Counted from the first letter of the stretch, positions 26,983-34,930 are shown. The stretch is DNA of 64,000 bases from Azospirillum griseum (GCF_003966125.1 NZ_RXMA01000006.1:1-64000), one strand, 5' to 3'. Numbers and translations are program-made. Notes: generated by a model from the letters alone, not told the origin.

Positions 26983-27573
26983 TCACACGCTCTCGCCGCG
27001 CAGTTCGGCCAACCCGTCGTGATAGGCGCGGTCGAACACCGCTTCCAACCGGGCGTTGGTTCCGCGCAGCCCGGCGACGACGGCGTAGGCCCATTCGAAA
27101 TACTCGATCTTGCGCGACAGCGGCCAATCGGCGGGCGGGCTGGCGGCCATCGACCGCAGGTTCGACACCTTGTCGGCCAGCTTCACCAGCTTGGCGCGTT
27201 TGGACGCGGTGGGGGCGGCGTCGATCTGGTGTTGCTTGCGTTCGGCCTTTGACATCCGCTTGTCGTCGGTGGTTTCGGCGACCACGCGCACCACCTCTTC
27301 GCCGAACAGCTCCTCGATCTCCTCGAAACTGGCGTCGGTGTCTTCCAACGTGTCGTGCAGCAGGGCGGCGATGACGGCCACCGGGTCCTTGCCCTCCGTC
27401 GCCTCGGCCACCAGCAGCGCCACTTCGGACAGGTGGTTGACATAGGGTTCGGCCCGCACCCCCTTGCGGCGCTGGTCGATGTGCTTGTGCGCGGCGAAAT
27501 CCAGCGCGCGGGCGAAATCCAACAGGGGGGCGTGCAAGGAGGTGTTGGGCAGGGGGGCGTGTGGCTGGCTCAT
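26983..27573 (-). CDS. Small alarmone hydrolase (HD domain, MESH1/SpoT-like)
   Basis: A 196-aa HD-superfamily metal phosphohydrolase matching the hydrolase half of RelA/SpoT proteins. Visible motifs are RRKG then PYVNHLSEVA (His near 47), LLHDTLEDT (HD at 73-74, ED at 77-78) and KLADKVSNLR (Asp near 133), the metal and (p)ppGpp-binding set. It lacks a synthetase domain, so it would only degrade the alarmone in the cytoplasm. It lies upstream of the ccoG promoter in tandem orientation and is divergent from the VWA gene. Confidence 0.88.
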   Translation of the reverse strand: MSQPHAPLPNTSLHAPLLDFARALDFAAHKHIDQRRKGVRAEPYVNHLSEVALLVAEATEGKDPVAVIAALLHDTLEDTDASFEEIEELFGEEVVRVVAETTDDKRMSKAERKQHQIDAAPTASKRAKLVKLADKVSNLRSMAASPPADWPLSRKIEYFEWAYAVVAGLRGTNARLEAVFDRAYHDGLAELRGESV

Positions 27574-27633
27574 GGAGTTCTTTCCGTTTCGGCGCTACCC
27601 TGGCGCACGCAATTCCGCGCGCAAGGACCGCCG

Positions 27634-28827
27634 ATGTTCACCCGTTTCTTCTTCGATCTGCGCAAGGCTGGCGTGCCCGTCTCGCTGACGGAGTACCTGA
27701 CGCTCATGGAGGCCATGACGCGCGGCGTCGCCAACTTCCGCGTTGAGGAGTTCTATTACCTCAGTCGGGCCTGTCTGGTGAAGGACGAGCGCAACCTGGA
27801 CCGCTTCGACCGCGTGTTCGGCGCGACCTTCAAGGGGATTGGCGACGCGACAGCCGACGGGACCGACGAAATCCCCGTCACCGACCTGCCCGACGAATGG
27901 CTGCGCAAGCTCGCCGAACGCTTCCTGACCGAGGAGGAAAAGGCGCGGATCCAGGCGCTGGGCGGTTGGGACAAACTGATGGAAACGCTGGCCCAGCGCT
28001 TGGCGGAGCAGAAGGGGCGGCACCAGGGCGGTTCCAAATGGATCGGCACCGCCGGAACCTCCCCCTTCGGGGCCTATGGCTACAACCCGGAGGGCGTGCG
28101 CATCGGCCAGCGCGAGAGCCGCCACCGCCGCGCGGTGAAGGTGTGGGACAAGCGCGAGTTCAAGAATCTCGACGATGGGGTGGAGATCGGCACCCGCAAC
28201 ATCAAGGTCGCCCTGCGCCGCCTGCGCAAATTCGCCCGCAGCGGCGCGGCCAGCGAACTGGATCTGCCGGGAACCATCCGCGCCACCGCCGCGAACGCCG
28301 GGTGGCTGGATCTGAAAATGGTCCCGGAGCGGCACAATTCGGTCAAGGTCCTGCTCTTCCTCGACATCGGCGGGTCGATGGACGACCACATCCGCCTGAT
28401 CGAGGAGCTGTTCTCCGCCGCGCGCAGCGAATTCAAGCATCTGGAGCATTTTTATTTCCACAACTGCGTCTACGAAGGCGTGTGGCGCGACAACGCCCGC
28501 CGCCATGTCGAACGCACCCCGACCCTGGAGGTGATCAACACCTACCCGGCGGATTACAAGCTGGTCTTCGTCGGCGACGCCGCCATGTCGCCCTATGAAA
28601 TCACCTACCCCGGCGGCAGCGTGGAGCATTGGAACGAGGAGGCGGGGCAGGTGTGGATGCAACGCCTGCTGTCGGTCTACAGCCGCGCCGTCTGGCTCAA
28701 CCCCACCCCGCGTCCCTATTGGGACTATTCCGAAAGCACCCGCCTCCTGACCAAACTGATGGACGGTCGCATGTTCCCCCTGACCCTGGAGGGGCTGGAC
28801 GCGGCGATGCGGGAGTTGGTGCGCTAA
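27634..28827 (+). CDS. VWA domain protein, CoxE-like
   Basis: A 397-aa protein of the CoxE-like von Willebrand A family. The N-terminal half is helical and charged; the C-terminal half carries the VWA fold with a metal-ion-dependent adhesion motif DIGGS (Asp244 to Ser248), then conserved FYFHNCVYEGVW and a terminal WLNPTPRPYW segment. Family members act with MoxR AAA+ ATPases in metal-cofactor insertion or assembly, but no MoxR gene is in this window. The ATG at 27634 follows AAGGA; the longer open frame from 27355 overlaps the divergent hydrolase gene and is not supported. Confidence 0.88.
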   Translation: MFTRFFFDLRKAGVPVSLTEYLTLMEAMTRGVANFRVEEFYYLSRACLVKDERNLDRFDRVFGATFKGIGDATADGTDEIPVTDLPDEWLRKLAERFLTEEEKARIQALGGWDKLMETLAQRLAEQKGRHQGGSKWIGTAGTSPFGAYGYNPEGVRIGQRESRHRRAVKVWDKREFKNLDDGVEIGTRNIKVALRRLRKFARSGAASELDLPGTIRATAANAGWLDLKMVPERHNSVKVLLFLDIGGSMDDHIRLIEELFSAARSEFKHLEHFYFHNCVYEGVWRDNARRHVERTPTLEVINTYPADYKLVFVGDAAMSPYEITYPGGSVEHWNEEAGQVWMQRLLSVYSRAVWLNPTPRPYWDYSESTRLLTKLMDGRMFPLTLEGLDAAMRELVR

Positions 28828-28922
28828 CGGGCAGGTTCATCGCCCAAACGAGCGGCCATCGTCACCCAAGCACGAACCGAGGCGGATCAGGCGGTGGCTC
28901 CCCATGCGCGGGCGGGGACCGG

Positions 28923-29591
28923 TCAGCCCGCGTTGGTCGCCGCGCCGTTGGCGGCTTCCAGCGGCAGGATGCGCAAGGCGTCGTTGACCACCATGGTCCG
29001 GTGCCGGGGAAAGGCATCCGCCGCCATGTCCAGCAGCGCCGACAGGCTGGGGTAATCGCCGCTTCCGGCCAGACGGATGTCGTCGATCCAAATGGCGCAG
29101 CGGTCGATCAGGTCGGGGCGGCGCGCCCGTTCCGCCTTCAGCGCGGCGATTTCCGCGCGGATCGGGGTTTCCACCGCGCCCCGCGCCGTGCCTTCGCCGG
29201 AATAATGGCCGTCCAGCCAAAACAGCGCCGGTTGGTCCAGCGCCGCCGCCACCGCAGGCAGAACATCGGCGCTGTCGCCCTGCACGCAACGGATCCGGGG
29301 CTGCCCGGCAAAGCGCGCCAACGCGGCCTGATGCAGCGCGACGGACAGCTCGATGGTTGTCACGTCGAAGCCAAAGGCGGCCATCCGCGCCGCCGTGTCG
29401 CCGTGGAACGTGCCGGTTTCGATGAAGCGGCTCAGCCCATGCGCGTGCATGCAGCGGAACAGGTTCAGAACCTTCAGCACAAAGGGCGGGTGGGCAGGCT
29501 GCTGCGCGATGCTCCATTCCAGGATTTCGCGCGCGACGTCAGCGTTGAGCGTGACCCCGATCGACGGGATCGCGAAGCTCTGGTTTGACAT
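28923..29591 (-). CDS. SAM-dependent methyltransferase-like protein
   Basis: A 222-aa protein with a Rossmann-type methyltransferase core: motif I FIETGTFHGDT (about 57-67), a following strand with TIELS that would bind the ribose, QGDSADVLP, and LFWLDGHYSG like the class I proteins that act on sugars or small molecules. The conserved Asp-Gly-His after the fourth strand is typical of a family with predicted O-methyltransferase function. No substrate can be assigned. It is convergent with the VWA gene and stands next to the repeat that borders the toxin-antitoxin pair. Confidence 0.68.
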   Translation of the reverse strand: MSNQSFAIPSIGVTLNADVAREILEWSIAQQPAHPPFVLKVLNLFRCMHAHGLSRFIETGTFHGDTAARMAAFGFDVTTIELSVALHQAALARFAGQPRIRCVQGDSADVLPAVAAALDQPALFWLDGHYSGEGTARGAVETPIRAEIAALKAERARRPDLIDRCAIWIDDIRLAGSGDYPSLSALLDMAADAFPRHRTMVVNDALRILPLEAANGAATNAG

Positions 29592-29617
29592 GGGGCGTGA
29601 TCCTCTCGCAGCGGCGC

Positions 29618-29654
29618 GGGGGAGCTTACCCCCGCCCGGCCCCCGGCATCAACC
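29618..29654 (+). repeat. Direct repeat copy 1 bordering the toxin-antitoxin pair
   Basis: This 37-base unit begins GGGGGAGCTTACCCCCGCCC and recurs at 30345-30381 with about three mismatches. The core GAGCTTACCCCC is itself a short hairpin and occurs inverted at 29695-29706. Confidence 0.75.
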
Positions 29655-29694
29655 GCCACGCCGCCGCGTCCGCCTCTGGCGCTGTTCAGGAATG

Positions 29695-29706
29695 GGGGGT
29701 AAGCTC
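29695..29706 (-). repeat. Inverted copy of the repeat core
   Basis: GGGGGTAAGCTC is the exact reverse complement of the 12-base core at 29622-29633. It lies directly upstream of the antitoxin gene, so the pair could form a long hairpin or a binding site in its leader. Confidence 0.6.
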
Positions 29707-29732
29707 AGGGCATGGAAAAGGAGGCCGCAGCC

Positions 29733-29981
29733 ATGCCGCAACGCGCCACTGTGACCGTTCGGGCGGACGCGCTCCCCCCGGAATACGCCGCCCTCATCCG
29801 CCCCCGTCCCCTGCCGTCGGACATGGTGGAGGTCACTCTTGCGGTCAAAGAGCCGACGCCGGACCAATGGCTGGCGAACGCCCGCGCTGGCATCGACAAG
29901 GGCCGCGCGGAAATCGACGCCGGGTTGGGGATTGACGGCGACGCGGTTTTTGCGGACCTGAAACGAACCTTCTGCAAATAA
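29733..29981 (+). CDS. Antitoxin-like protein, type II TA module
   Basis: An 82-aa protein with an N-terminal strand (RATVTVRADAL) and a C-terminal helical tail (GRAEIDAGLGIDGDAVFADL) of the type that wraps ParE/RelE toxins. I chose the ATG at 29733 because a perfect AAGGAGG lies nine bases before it; an ATG at 29712 would swallow that site. The toxin gene begins two bases after the stop. Antitoxins of this kind usually repress their own operon. The DNA-binding fold (ribbon-helix-helix or other) cannot be decided by eye. Confidence 0.72.
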   Translation: MPQRATVTVRADALPPEYAALIRPRPLPSDMVEVTLAVKEPTPDQWLANARAGIDKGRAEIDAGLGIDGDAVFADLKRTFCK

Positions 29982-29983
29982 CC

Positions 29984-30295
29984 GTGCGCAAACTTGTTTT
30001 TGCCCCTTCGGCGCGAAACGAAATCCTCACCATTGCGACGGACATTCACAAAGAAAACCCTGCCGCCGTCGGCATGTGGGTCCTCAACCTTCAGGAAACA
30101 TGCAAAAAGATCGCGGCTTTTCCCCGTATGGGGCGACAGCGGGACGACATCCTGCCGGGCACCTTCTTGTTTCCTTATAAGAAACACCTGATTTTCTACG
30201 AGATCAGAGACGACAGCGTGACAATCCTGCATGTTGTCCATGGTGCGCGAAATTTGCCCGATCTCTTCCCCCCTGAAGACGCAACAGCCGAATAG
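29984..30295 (+). CDS. ParE/RelE-family toxin
   Basis: A 103-aa basic protein with the RelE/ParE fold pattern: KLVFAPSARNEILTIATDI (strand and first helix), a second helix ending in FPRMGRQRDDI, then FPYKKHLIFYEIRDDSVTILHVVHGARN, the strand-rich core. ParE-type members poison DNA gyrase and RelE-type members cut mRNA; the sequence without catalytic landmarks favours ParE. It starts with GTG two bases after the antitoxin stop, a typical coupled antitoxin-toxin order. An 8-residue acidic tail ends it. Confidence 0.82.
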   Translation: MRKLVFAPSARNEILTIATDIHKENPAAVGMWVLNLQETCKKIAAFPRMGRQRDDILPGTFLFPYKKHLIFYEIRDDSVTILHVVHGARNLPDLFPPEDATAE

Positions 30296-30301
30296 CTTCG
30301 G

Positions 30302-30330
30302 TTGACAAAATAATATTAACTAAAAGTTAA
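30302..30330. promoter_or_regulatory. TTAA-N7-TTAA palindrome with upstream TTGACA
   Basis: TTGACA (30302-30307) is followed by TTAACTAAAAGTTAA (30316-30330), which is both a perfect 6-bp inverted repeat (TTAACT/AGTTAA) and an exact fit to the alphaproteobacterial CtrA site TTAA-N7-TTAA. It sits in a short AT-rich patch between the toxin gene and the HTH gene. Confidence 0.45.
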
Positions 30331-30344
30331 GGTTGTTTCGGGGA

Positions 30345-30381
30345 GGGGGAGCTTACCCCCGCCCGGACCCTCGCATCAACC
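30345..30381 (+). repeat. Direct repeat copy 2 bordering the toxin-antitoxin pair
   Basis: Second copy of the 37-base unit, in the same orientation as copy 1 and 727 bases away. The first 22 bases are identical in both copies. Confidence 0.75.
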
Positions 30382-30516
30382 ATCGGGCCTCCGGAGTCGG
30401 TGGCATCCGGTGGCGCGGGTGAGCTGCTCGTTCGGGAATGTGCATTTAATCCTATCATTCTGGTGATCGGTGCCGGACACTGGCGCGTTTCACTCTCCAG
30501 CCCACGGAGTCGCTCC

Positions 30517-31461
30517 ATGCCCGATTGCCTGAACCCCACCACCCCCGCCACCGACTGTTTTCCCGCCTGGGCGGAGGAGCCGCCGGTCGTGAAAGGGTCG
30601 TTGGTTCCCGACTCCCGCTTTCATGAGGAATTGTGGGTGATGGCCGCCGGGATGCTGGCGCGCGGGGCATCGTTTCAGCAGGTCGCCCGCGCCATGGGGT
30701 GCAGCCGCACCACCCTGTGGCGGGCCTATTACGGGTCGGAGGCGTTGCGCGTCCGGGTGTGGTGGGAACGGCAATCGCTGAACCGCGAGGCGGAGTTGCG
30801 GCTTGGCTCCCTGCGCGCCTTGGCGGTCGAGCAGTTGGAACGGTTGGTGTCCCTTGGCGATCCGGCGACGGTGCGCTGGGTGGCCGACCGGCTGGGCCTG
30901 TTCGCCGAACCGCGCGCGGTGAGCGGGATCGCGGCGGAAACCGCCGCCGCGCCCAACCCGACAGGCAACCCGACACGCCCGCCCGCCGCCGCCTCGGCTG
31001 ACCCCACCCCGCCGCCCAGCGGCCCGCCCACCGTTCAACCCATGGAATCAACGGCCACGGAATCAACGGCCACCGAATCAACCCCCACGGAAACCTCTCC
31101 AACGGAGGCCGCCACCACGGAAGCCACCCCCTCCGATTCCGCGTCCGGCGACACCGCGCTCCCTGCTCCCGCGCCGCCATTCCCCGCGTGCCCCGACGCG
31201 GCGCGGTCCCCGGACTCCTCGCGCCTCGTGGCCTCCATCGCCGCCACCGGTCCGATCCCCGACGACGATGCCGATCCCGGTGCGCTGCGCGAGCGGTTCC
31301 CGCCCGATCCCGAGGCCATCGCCGCCCTGCTGGCCCGGCCGGAGGCGGAGGGGCCGAAGGGCGTCTATCCCTGGACGCTCAACCCCGACGACCGCTTTCC
31401 CAATCTGGGATCGGTCGCGGAACGGCGGGGCGGGCGCGGGGCGTGGTCGCGCCGAACCTGA
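30517..31461 (+). CDS. HTH protein with low-complexity linker (unknown function)
   Basis: A 314-aa protein. Residues 30-75 form a probable helix-turn-helix (ASFQQVARAMGCSRTTLWRAYYGS) of the type seen in phage terminase small subunits and resolvase-like HTH proteins. A long helix with Arg/Glu/Leu follows, then a Pro/Ala and Ser/Thr/Glu-rich linker (about 145-240), and a C-terminal segment ending YPWTLNPDDRFPNLGSVAERRG that looks folded. The linker contains near-exact 15-base tandem units coding ESTAT (31043-31080). GGAG lies nine bases before the ATG. Function is unknown; a role in phage DNA packaging is unlikely with no phage genes nearby. Confidence 0.65.
   Translation: MPDCLNPTTPATDCFPAWAEEPPVVKGSLVPDSRFHEELWVMAAGMLARGASFQQVARAMGCSRTTLWRAYYGSEALRVRVWWERQSLNREAELRLGSLRALAVEQLERLVSLGDPATVRWVADRLGLFAEPRAVSGIAAETAAAPNPTGNPTRPPAAASADPTPPPSGPPTVQPMESTATESTATESTPTETSPTEAATTEATPSDSASGDTALPAPAPPFPACPDAARSPDSSRLVASIAATGPIPDDDADPGALRERFPPDPEAIAALLARPEAEGPKGVYPWTLNPDDRFPNLGSVAERRGGRGAWSRRT
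31043..31080 (+). repeat. 15-base tandem repeat inside the HTH gene
   Basis: About two and a half copies of a GGAATCAACGGCCAC-type unit encode ESTATESTATEST in the linker. The unit length is a multiple of three, so copy changes would keep the frame. Confidence 0.7.
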
Positions 31462-31903
31462 CGCGCGATGGATGGGATGAAACAGCGGGCGGAAAACCGG
31501 TGCACAGCGTTTCAAACGTTCCATTCACCACCCCGAACCGCCATCGGCCCCCACCATCGGGAATGGTCGCTCCACCACAGGCGCGACGGAACCGGATTGC
31601 CCGGATGCGGTGCCGACGGCAAGGGCAGAGGACGAATCTGGCCGTGTTGCACGAACGGAACGCAACAGTGAACACGGATAAACACGGATGCCGACGGTGT
31701 CGGCGCACAGATGAACACGGATCATGTGGCGTTGTTTATCCGTGTTCATCCGTGGATATCCGTGTTCATCCGTGTTCAAAACCCGCTCCCCCCGCTGGCC
31801 TGGTTCCGTTCACCTTGCTTCATTGCCCCCATGCGGCACCGCCCCCCATTGAAACCGACCCCCGTTTGCGTCTACGGTCGCCGCGTTGCTTCGGAGTGAG
31901 TGC
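31462..31903. other. Intergenic region with ACACGGAT repeat element
   Basis: About 440 bases between the HTH gene and the isocitrate dehydrogenase gene. Its right half is occupied by the ACACGGAT/ATCCGTGT element (31668-31778). Short ORFs here, including an 84-codon one on the minus strand, are translations of the repeat. Confidence 0.6.
31668..31778. repeat. ACACGGAT / ATCCGTGT inverted repeat element
   Basis: Two AACACGGAT units (31671-31689) and one at 31713-31721 face a block of inverted ATCCGTGTTC units (31738-31777) in a roughly 110-base element. Between the first units lies a perfect 6-bp hairpin (GCCGAC 31690-31695 with GTCGGC 31699-31704). Repeats of this kind recur in many unrelated bacterial genomes and are a known source of spurious ORFs. 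Confidence 0.75.
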
Positions 31904-33346
31904 ATGCGCGATATCACCCCCATCACGGTCGCTCGCGGCGACGGCATCGGCCCCGAAATCATGGACGCCGTGCTCTATGTGATGAACGCGGCGGGTGCCC
32001 GTCTGAAGGTGGAGGAGGTTCCGGCGGGCGAGGTCGTCTACCGGCGCGGCCATGCCGGCGGGCTGGATCACGCCGGGTGGGGGTCCATCCGCCGGACGCG
32101 GGTGTTTCTCAAGGGGCCGATCACCACGCCGCAGGGCTATGGCAACAAATCGCTGAACGTCACGGCGCGCACCACGCTGGGGCTGTTCGCGAACGTCCGG
32201 CCCTGCGTGGCCTACCACCCCTATGTCCGCACCCGCCATCCGCGCATGGATGTCGTCATCATCCGCGAGAACGAGGAGGATCTCTACGCCGGGATCGAGC
32301 ATCGCCAGACCGACGACGTCATCCAGTCGGTCAAGCTGATCTCGCGGCCGGGGTCGGAGCGCATCGTCCGCTACGCCTTCGATTACGCCCGTTCCAACCA
32401 CCGGCAAAAGGTGACGGCCTTCGTCAAGGACAACGTCATGAAGATGACGGACGGGCTGTTCCTGAAGATCTTTTATGAACTCGCCGCCGAATACCCGGAG
32501 ATCAAGGCCGATCACCTGATCGTCGACATCGGCGCGGCGCGGCTGGCCGACCAGCCGGAGCGGTTCGACGTCATCGTCACCCTCAACCTCTACGGCGACA
32601 TCGTGTCGGACATCGCCGCGCAGATCACCGGCTCGGTCGGGCTGGCCGGGTCGGCCAACATCGGCGAAACCTGCGCCATGTTCGAGGCGATCCACGGATC
32701 GGCCCCGATGATCGCCGGGCAGGGCATCGCCAACCCGTCGGGCCTGCTGATGGCCGCCGTGATGATGCTGGTCCACATCGGCCAGGGCGACATCGCCGCG
32801 CGCATCCACAACGCGTGGCTCAAAACCATCGAGGACGGCATCCACACCGCCGACATCTTCGCGCGCGGCATCGGGCGGGTGCGGGCGGGGACCCGCGCCT
32901 TTGCCGACGCTGTGGTGGAACGGCTGGGGCAAATGCCCGTCACCATGCCGACGGTGGGCTACACCACCGCCCGGCCCGCCTATGACCGCACCAACCGGCT
33001 GTCGCCGCGCCGGGTGGCGGTGAAGGAGCTGGTCGGCGTCGATGTGTTCCTGCACTGGTCGGGCGGGGTGCCGAACGATCTGGCCGAACTGGTCGAACCG
33101 CTGGCGACGGAGGCGTTGACCCTGGTCAGCATCTCCAACCGCTCGCAAAAGGTCTGGCCGGACGGCAATCTGGACGTGTTCTGCACCGACCATTGGCGTT
33201 GCCGCTTCCTGGCCCAGAACGGGCCGATCACCCACGCGGCCATCGTCGATCTGCTGGGCCGTCTGGCCGACGCCGGGATCGACTTCACCCAGACGGAAAA
33301 CCTCAGCAACTTCGACGGCAAGGCGGGATTCTCCACGCTGGGCTGA
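31904..33346 (+). CDS. Isocitrate/isopropylmalate dehydrogenase family, Thermus/Rickettsia-type ICDH
   Basis: A 480-aa oxidative decarboxylase. The first 330 residues are a beta-decarboxylating dehydrogenase: ITVARGDGIGPEIM at the start, LFANVRPCVAYHPYV, the substrate-site motif RENEEDLYAGIEH, VKDNVMKMTDGLF, and LYGDIVSDIAAQITGSVGLAGSANIG with the metal-binding Asp residues. A roughly 140-aa C-terminal extension is characteristic of the ICDH type found in Thermus and Rickettsia and some alphaproteobacteria. NAD or NADP preference cannot be read. GGAG lies seven bases before the ATG. A second, different ICDH gene is 2.6 kb away. Confidence 0.87.
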   Translation: MRDITPITVARGDGIGPEIMDAVLYVMNAAGARLKVEEVPAGEVVYRRGHAGGLDHAGWGSIRRTRVFLKGPITTPQGYGNKSLNVTARTTLGLFANVRPCVAYHPYVRTRHPRMDVVIIRENEEDLYAGIEHRQTDDVIQSVKLISRPGSERIVRYAFDYARSNHRQKVTAFVKDNVMKMTDGLFLKIFYELAAEYPEIKADHLIVDIGAARLADQPERFDVIVTLNLYGDIVSDIAAQITGSVGLAGSANIGETCAMFEAIHGSAPMIAGQGIANPSGLLMAAVMMLVHIGQGDIAARIHNAWLKTIEDGIHTADIFARGIGRVRAGTRAFADAVVERLGQMPVTMPTVGYTTARPAYDRTNRLSPRRVAVKELVGVDVFLHWSGGVPNDLAELVEPLATEALTLVSISNRSQKVWPDGNLDVFCTDHWRCRFLAQNGPITHAAIVDLLGRLADAGIDFTQTENLSNFDGKAGFSTLG

Positions 33347-33379
33347 GTCGGGCGGAATAAAGGGGAGGGGAGCGGCGTC

Positions 33380-33949
33380 ATGATCGATGAAGATGCTTCC
33401 TCAAGGCCGCCGCCGGATGACCCCCGCATGACCCCCGGTTCCCCCACCGATCACGACATCGCCGCCCATGTGCCGCGCCTGCGCCGCTACGCCACGGCGC
33501 TGGTGGGCAACCGGCCCGACGCCGACGATCTGGTGCAGGATTGCGTGGAAAAGGCGCTGGCCAACCGCCACGCCCTGCGCGACCCCTCGCGTCTGGGCGG
33601 CTGGCTGATGTCGATTCTGCACAATCTGCACGTGTCGGTGCTGCGCGGGCGGCGGCGGCGCGGGGCCGAGGTGCCGGTGGAGGAACTGGCCGACGATCTG
33701 GCGCTCAGCGCCACCCCCGCCGACCGGGGCGAGGTGCGCGACTTCGTCCGCGCCTTTGGCCAATTGACGGAGGAGCACCGGGCCGTGCTGCTCCTGACCG
33801 GGATGGAGGGGCTGTCCTACCGCGAGGTGGCGGAGGTGTTGGAACTGCCCATCGGCACCGTGATGTCCCGGCTGGCCCGCGCGCGCGAGCGATTGCGCGT
33901 GCTGCTGGACGGCGGTGTGGAGCAGGCGGTGGTGAGGAGGATCAAGTGA
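33380..33949 (+). CDS. ECF-type RNA polymerase sigma factor
   Basis: A 189-aa extracytoplasmic-function sigma factor. Region 2 (about 30-95) includes ALVGNRPDADDLVQDCVEKAL and a WLMSILHNL segment that binds core and the -10; region 4 (about 125-175) has the helix-turn-helix GLSYREVAEVLELPIGTVMSRLARARERL. A disordered Pro-rich N-terminus precedes it. GGAG is seven bases before the ATG. Its stop overlaps the start of the membrane anti-sigma gene, the standard coupling for autoregulated ECF pairs. The signal and regulon are unknown. Confidence 0.92.
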   Translation: MIDEDASSRPPPDDPRMTPGSPTDHDIAAHVPRLRRYATALVGNRPDADDLVQDCVEKALANRHALRDPSRLGGWLMSILHNLHVSVLRGRRRRGAEVPVEELADDLALSATPADRGEVRDFVRAFGQLTEEHRAVLLLTGMEGLSYREVAEVLELPIGTVMSRLARARERLRVLLDGGVEQAVVRRIK

Positions 33950-34764
33950 TGATGACCGGCGAGACCCAACCCGTGACCGAGGCGGAACTGCACGCCTGGA
34001 TCGACGGGGAATTGCCGGAGGAGCGGATCGCGGCGGTGGAACGGCATCTGGCCGACCGCCCGGAGGACGCCCAGCGGTTCGAGCGCTACCGGGCGCAGCG
34101 CGCGCTGCTGGCCCGCAGCTTCGGCCCCCTGATCGACCAGCCCTTGCCCGACCATCTGACCCCGCCCTTCGCCCCGCGCAAGGCCGCCGCCGTGCCGCCG
34201 TCGCGCTTTGGCCGGGGGCGCGTCTGGGGGCTGGCGCTCGCCGCCTCGCTGCTGCTGTTCGTGGCCGGTGGGGCGACGGGCTGGGCGGTGCGCGACCGGT
34301 TGGGCGGTGGCCGTGGGGCCGGGGGCGACGCCTTGTCCACCGCCTTCCTTGCCGACGCGGTGGCGGCGCACAAGGTGTTTTCCGTCGAGGTCCGCCACCC
34401 GATCGAGGTCGGGGTGGACCAGGAGGCGCATCTGGTGTCCTGGCTGTCCAAGCGGATCGGCCGGGACATGCGCTGTCCCAAGGCGACCAAGAGCGGCTAT
34501 GAGTTGATCGGCGGGCGGCTGCTTGCCGACGCCGAGGGACCGGCCGCGCTCTACATGTACGAGGATGCGGCTGGTCGCCGCATTACCCTCTACATCCGCT
34601 CCACCAAAAGCCCGGCGGGGACCGCCTTCCGCTTCGCCCAGGACGGCGGCTTGCAGGCTTTGTATTGGCAGGACAACGGCTTGGCGCTCGCCGTCACCGG
34701 CGATCTCGACCGCGCCACCCTGTCGGCCATCGCCGAGGAGGTCTATGGCGCGCTGAACTCCTGA
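33949..34764 (+). CDS. Membrane anti-sigma factor
   Basis: A 271-aa single-pass membrane protein. The cytoplasmic N-terminus (ELHAWIDGELPEERIAAVERHLADRPEDAQRFERYRAQ) is the anti-sigma domain common in alphaproteobacterial ECF partners and lacks the HxxxCxxC zinc site. One membrane helix (about 90-108) is followed by a periplasmic domain of about 150 residues with VRHPIEVGVDQEAHLVSWLSKRIG. It would hold the sigma factor at the membrane until an envelope signal arrives. The ATG at 33949 overlaps the sigma stop (ATGA); a second ATG follows directly. Confidence 0.88.
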   Translation: MMTGETQPVTEAELHAWIDGELPEERIAAVERHLADRPEDAQRFERYRAQRALLARSFGPLIDQPLPDHLTPPFAPRKAAAVPPSRFGRGRVWGLALAASLLLFVAGGATGWAVRDRLGGGRGAGGDALSTAFLADAVAAHKVFSVEVRHPIEVGVDQEAHLVSWLSKRIGRDMRCPKATKSGYELIGGRLLADAEGPAALYMYEDAAGRRITLYIRSTKSPAGTAFRFAQDGGLQALYWQDNGLALAVTGDLDRATLSAIAEEVYGALNS

Positions 34765-34930
34765 GGCTCCGGCGACTTATGCACAGGAATGTTGCCGCGA
34801 CCCCCTACCGCTTCCGGTGTCCATCTGGTAGCTTCCTCACCGACTGGCACAAAATGTTGCGGCTTATGGAAAACGGCGTCAGACCGTGACCCGGAAGCAG
34901 GCAATGGCACCGGATCGGGAGTACTCGGGG

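Noticed and set aside
27355..27633. N-terminal extension of the VWA gene
   Set aside because: It overlaps the divergent alarmone hydrolase gene and has no family similarity; the ATG at 27634 with AAGGA is better.
31041..31080. Short tandem repeat as a CRISPR array
   Set aside because: Units are 15 bases, contiguous, without spacers and inside a coding frame.
31525..31779. 84-codon minus-strand frame (MNTDEHGYPRMNTD...)
   Set aside because: It is the translation of the ACACGGAT repeat; similar spurious proteins are annotated in many genomes.
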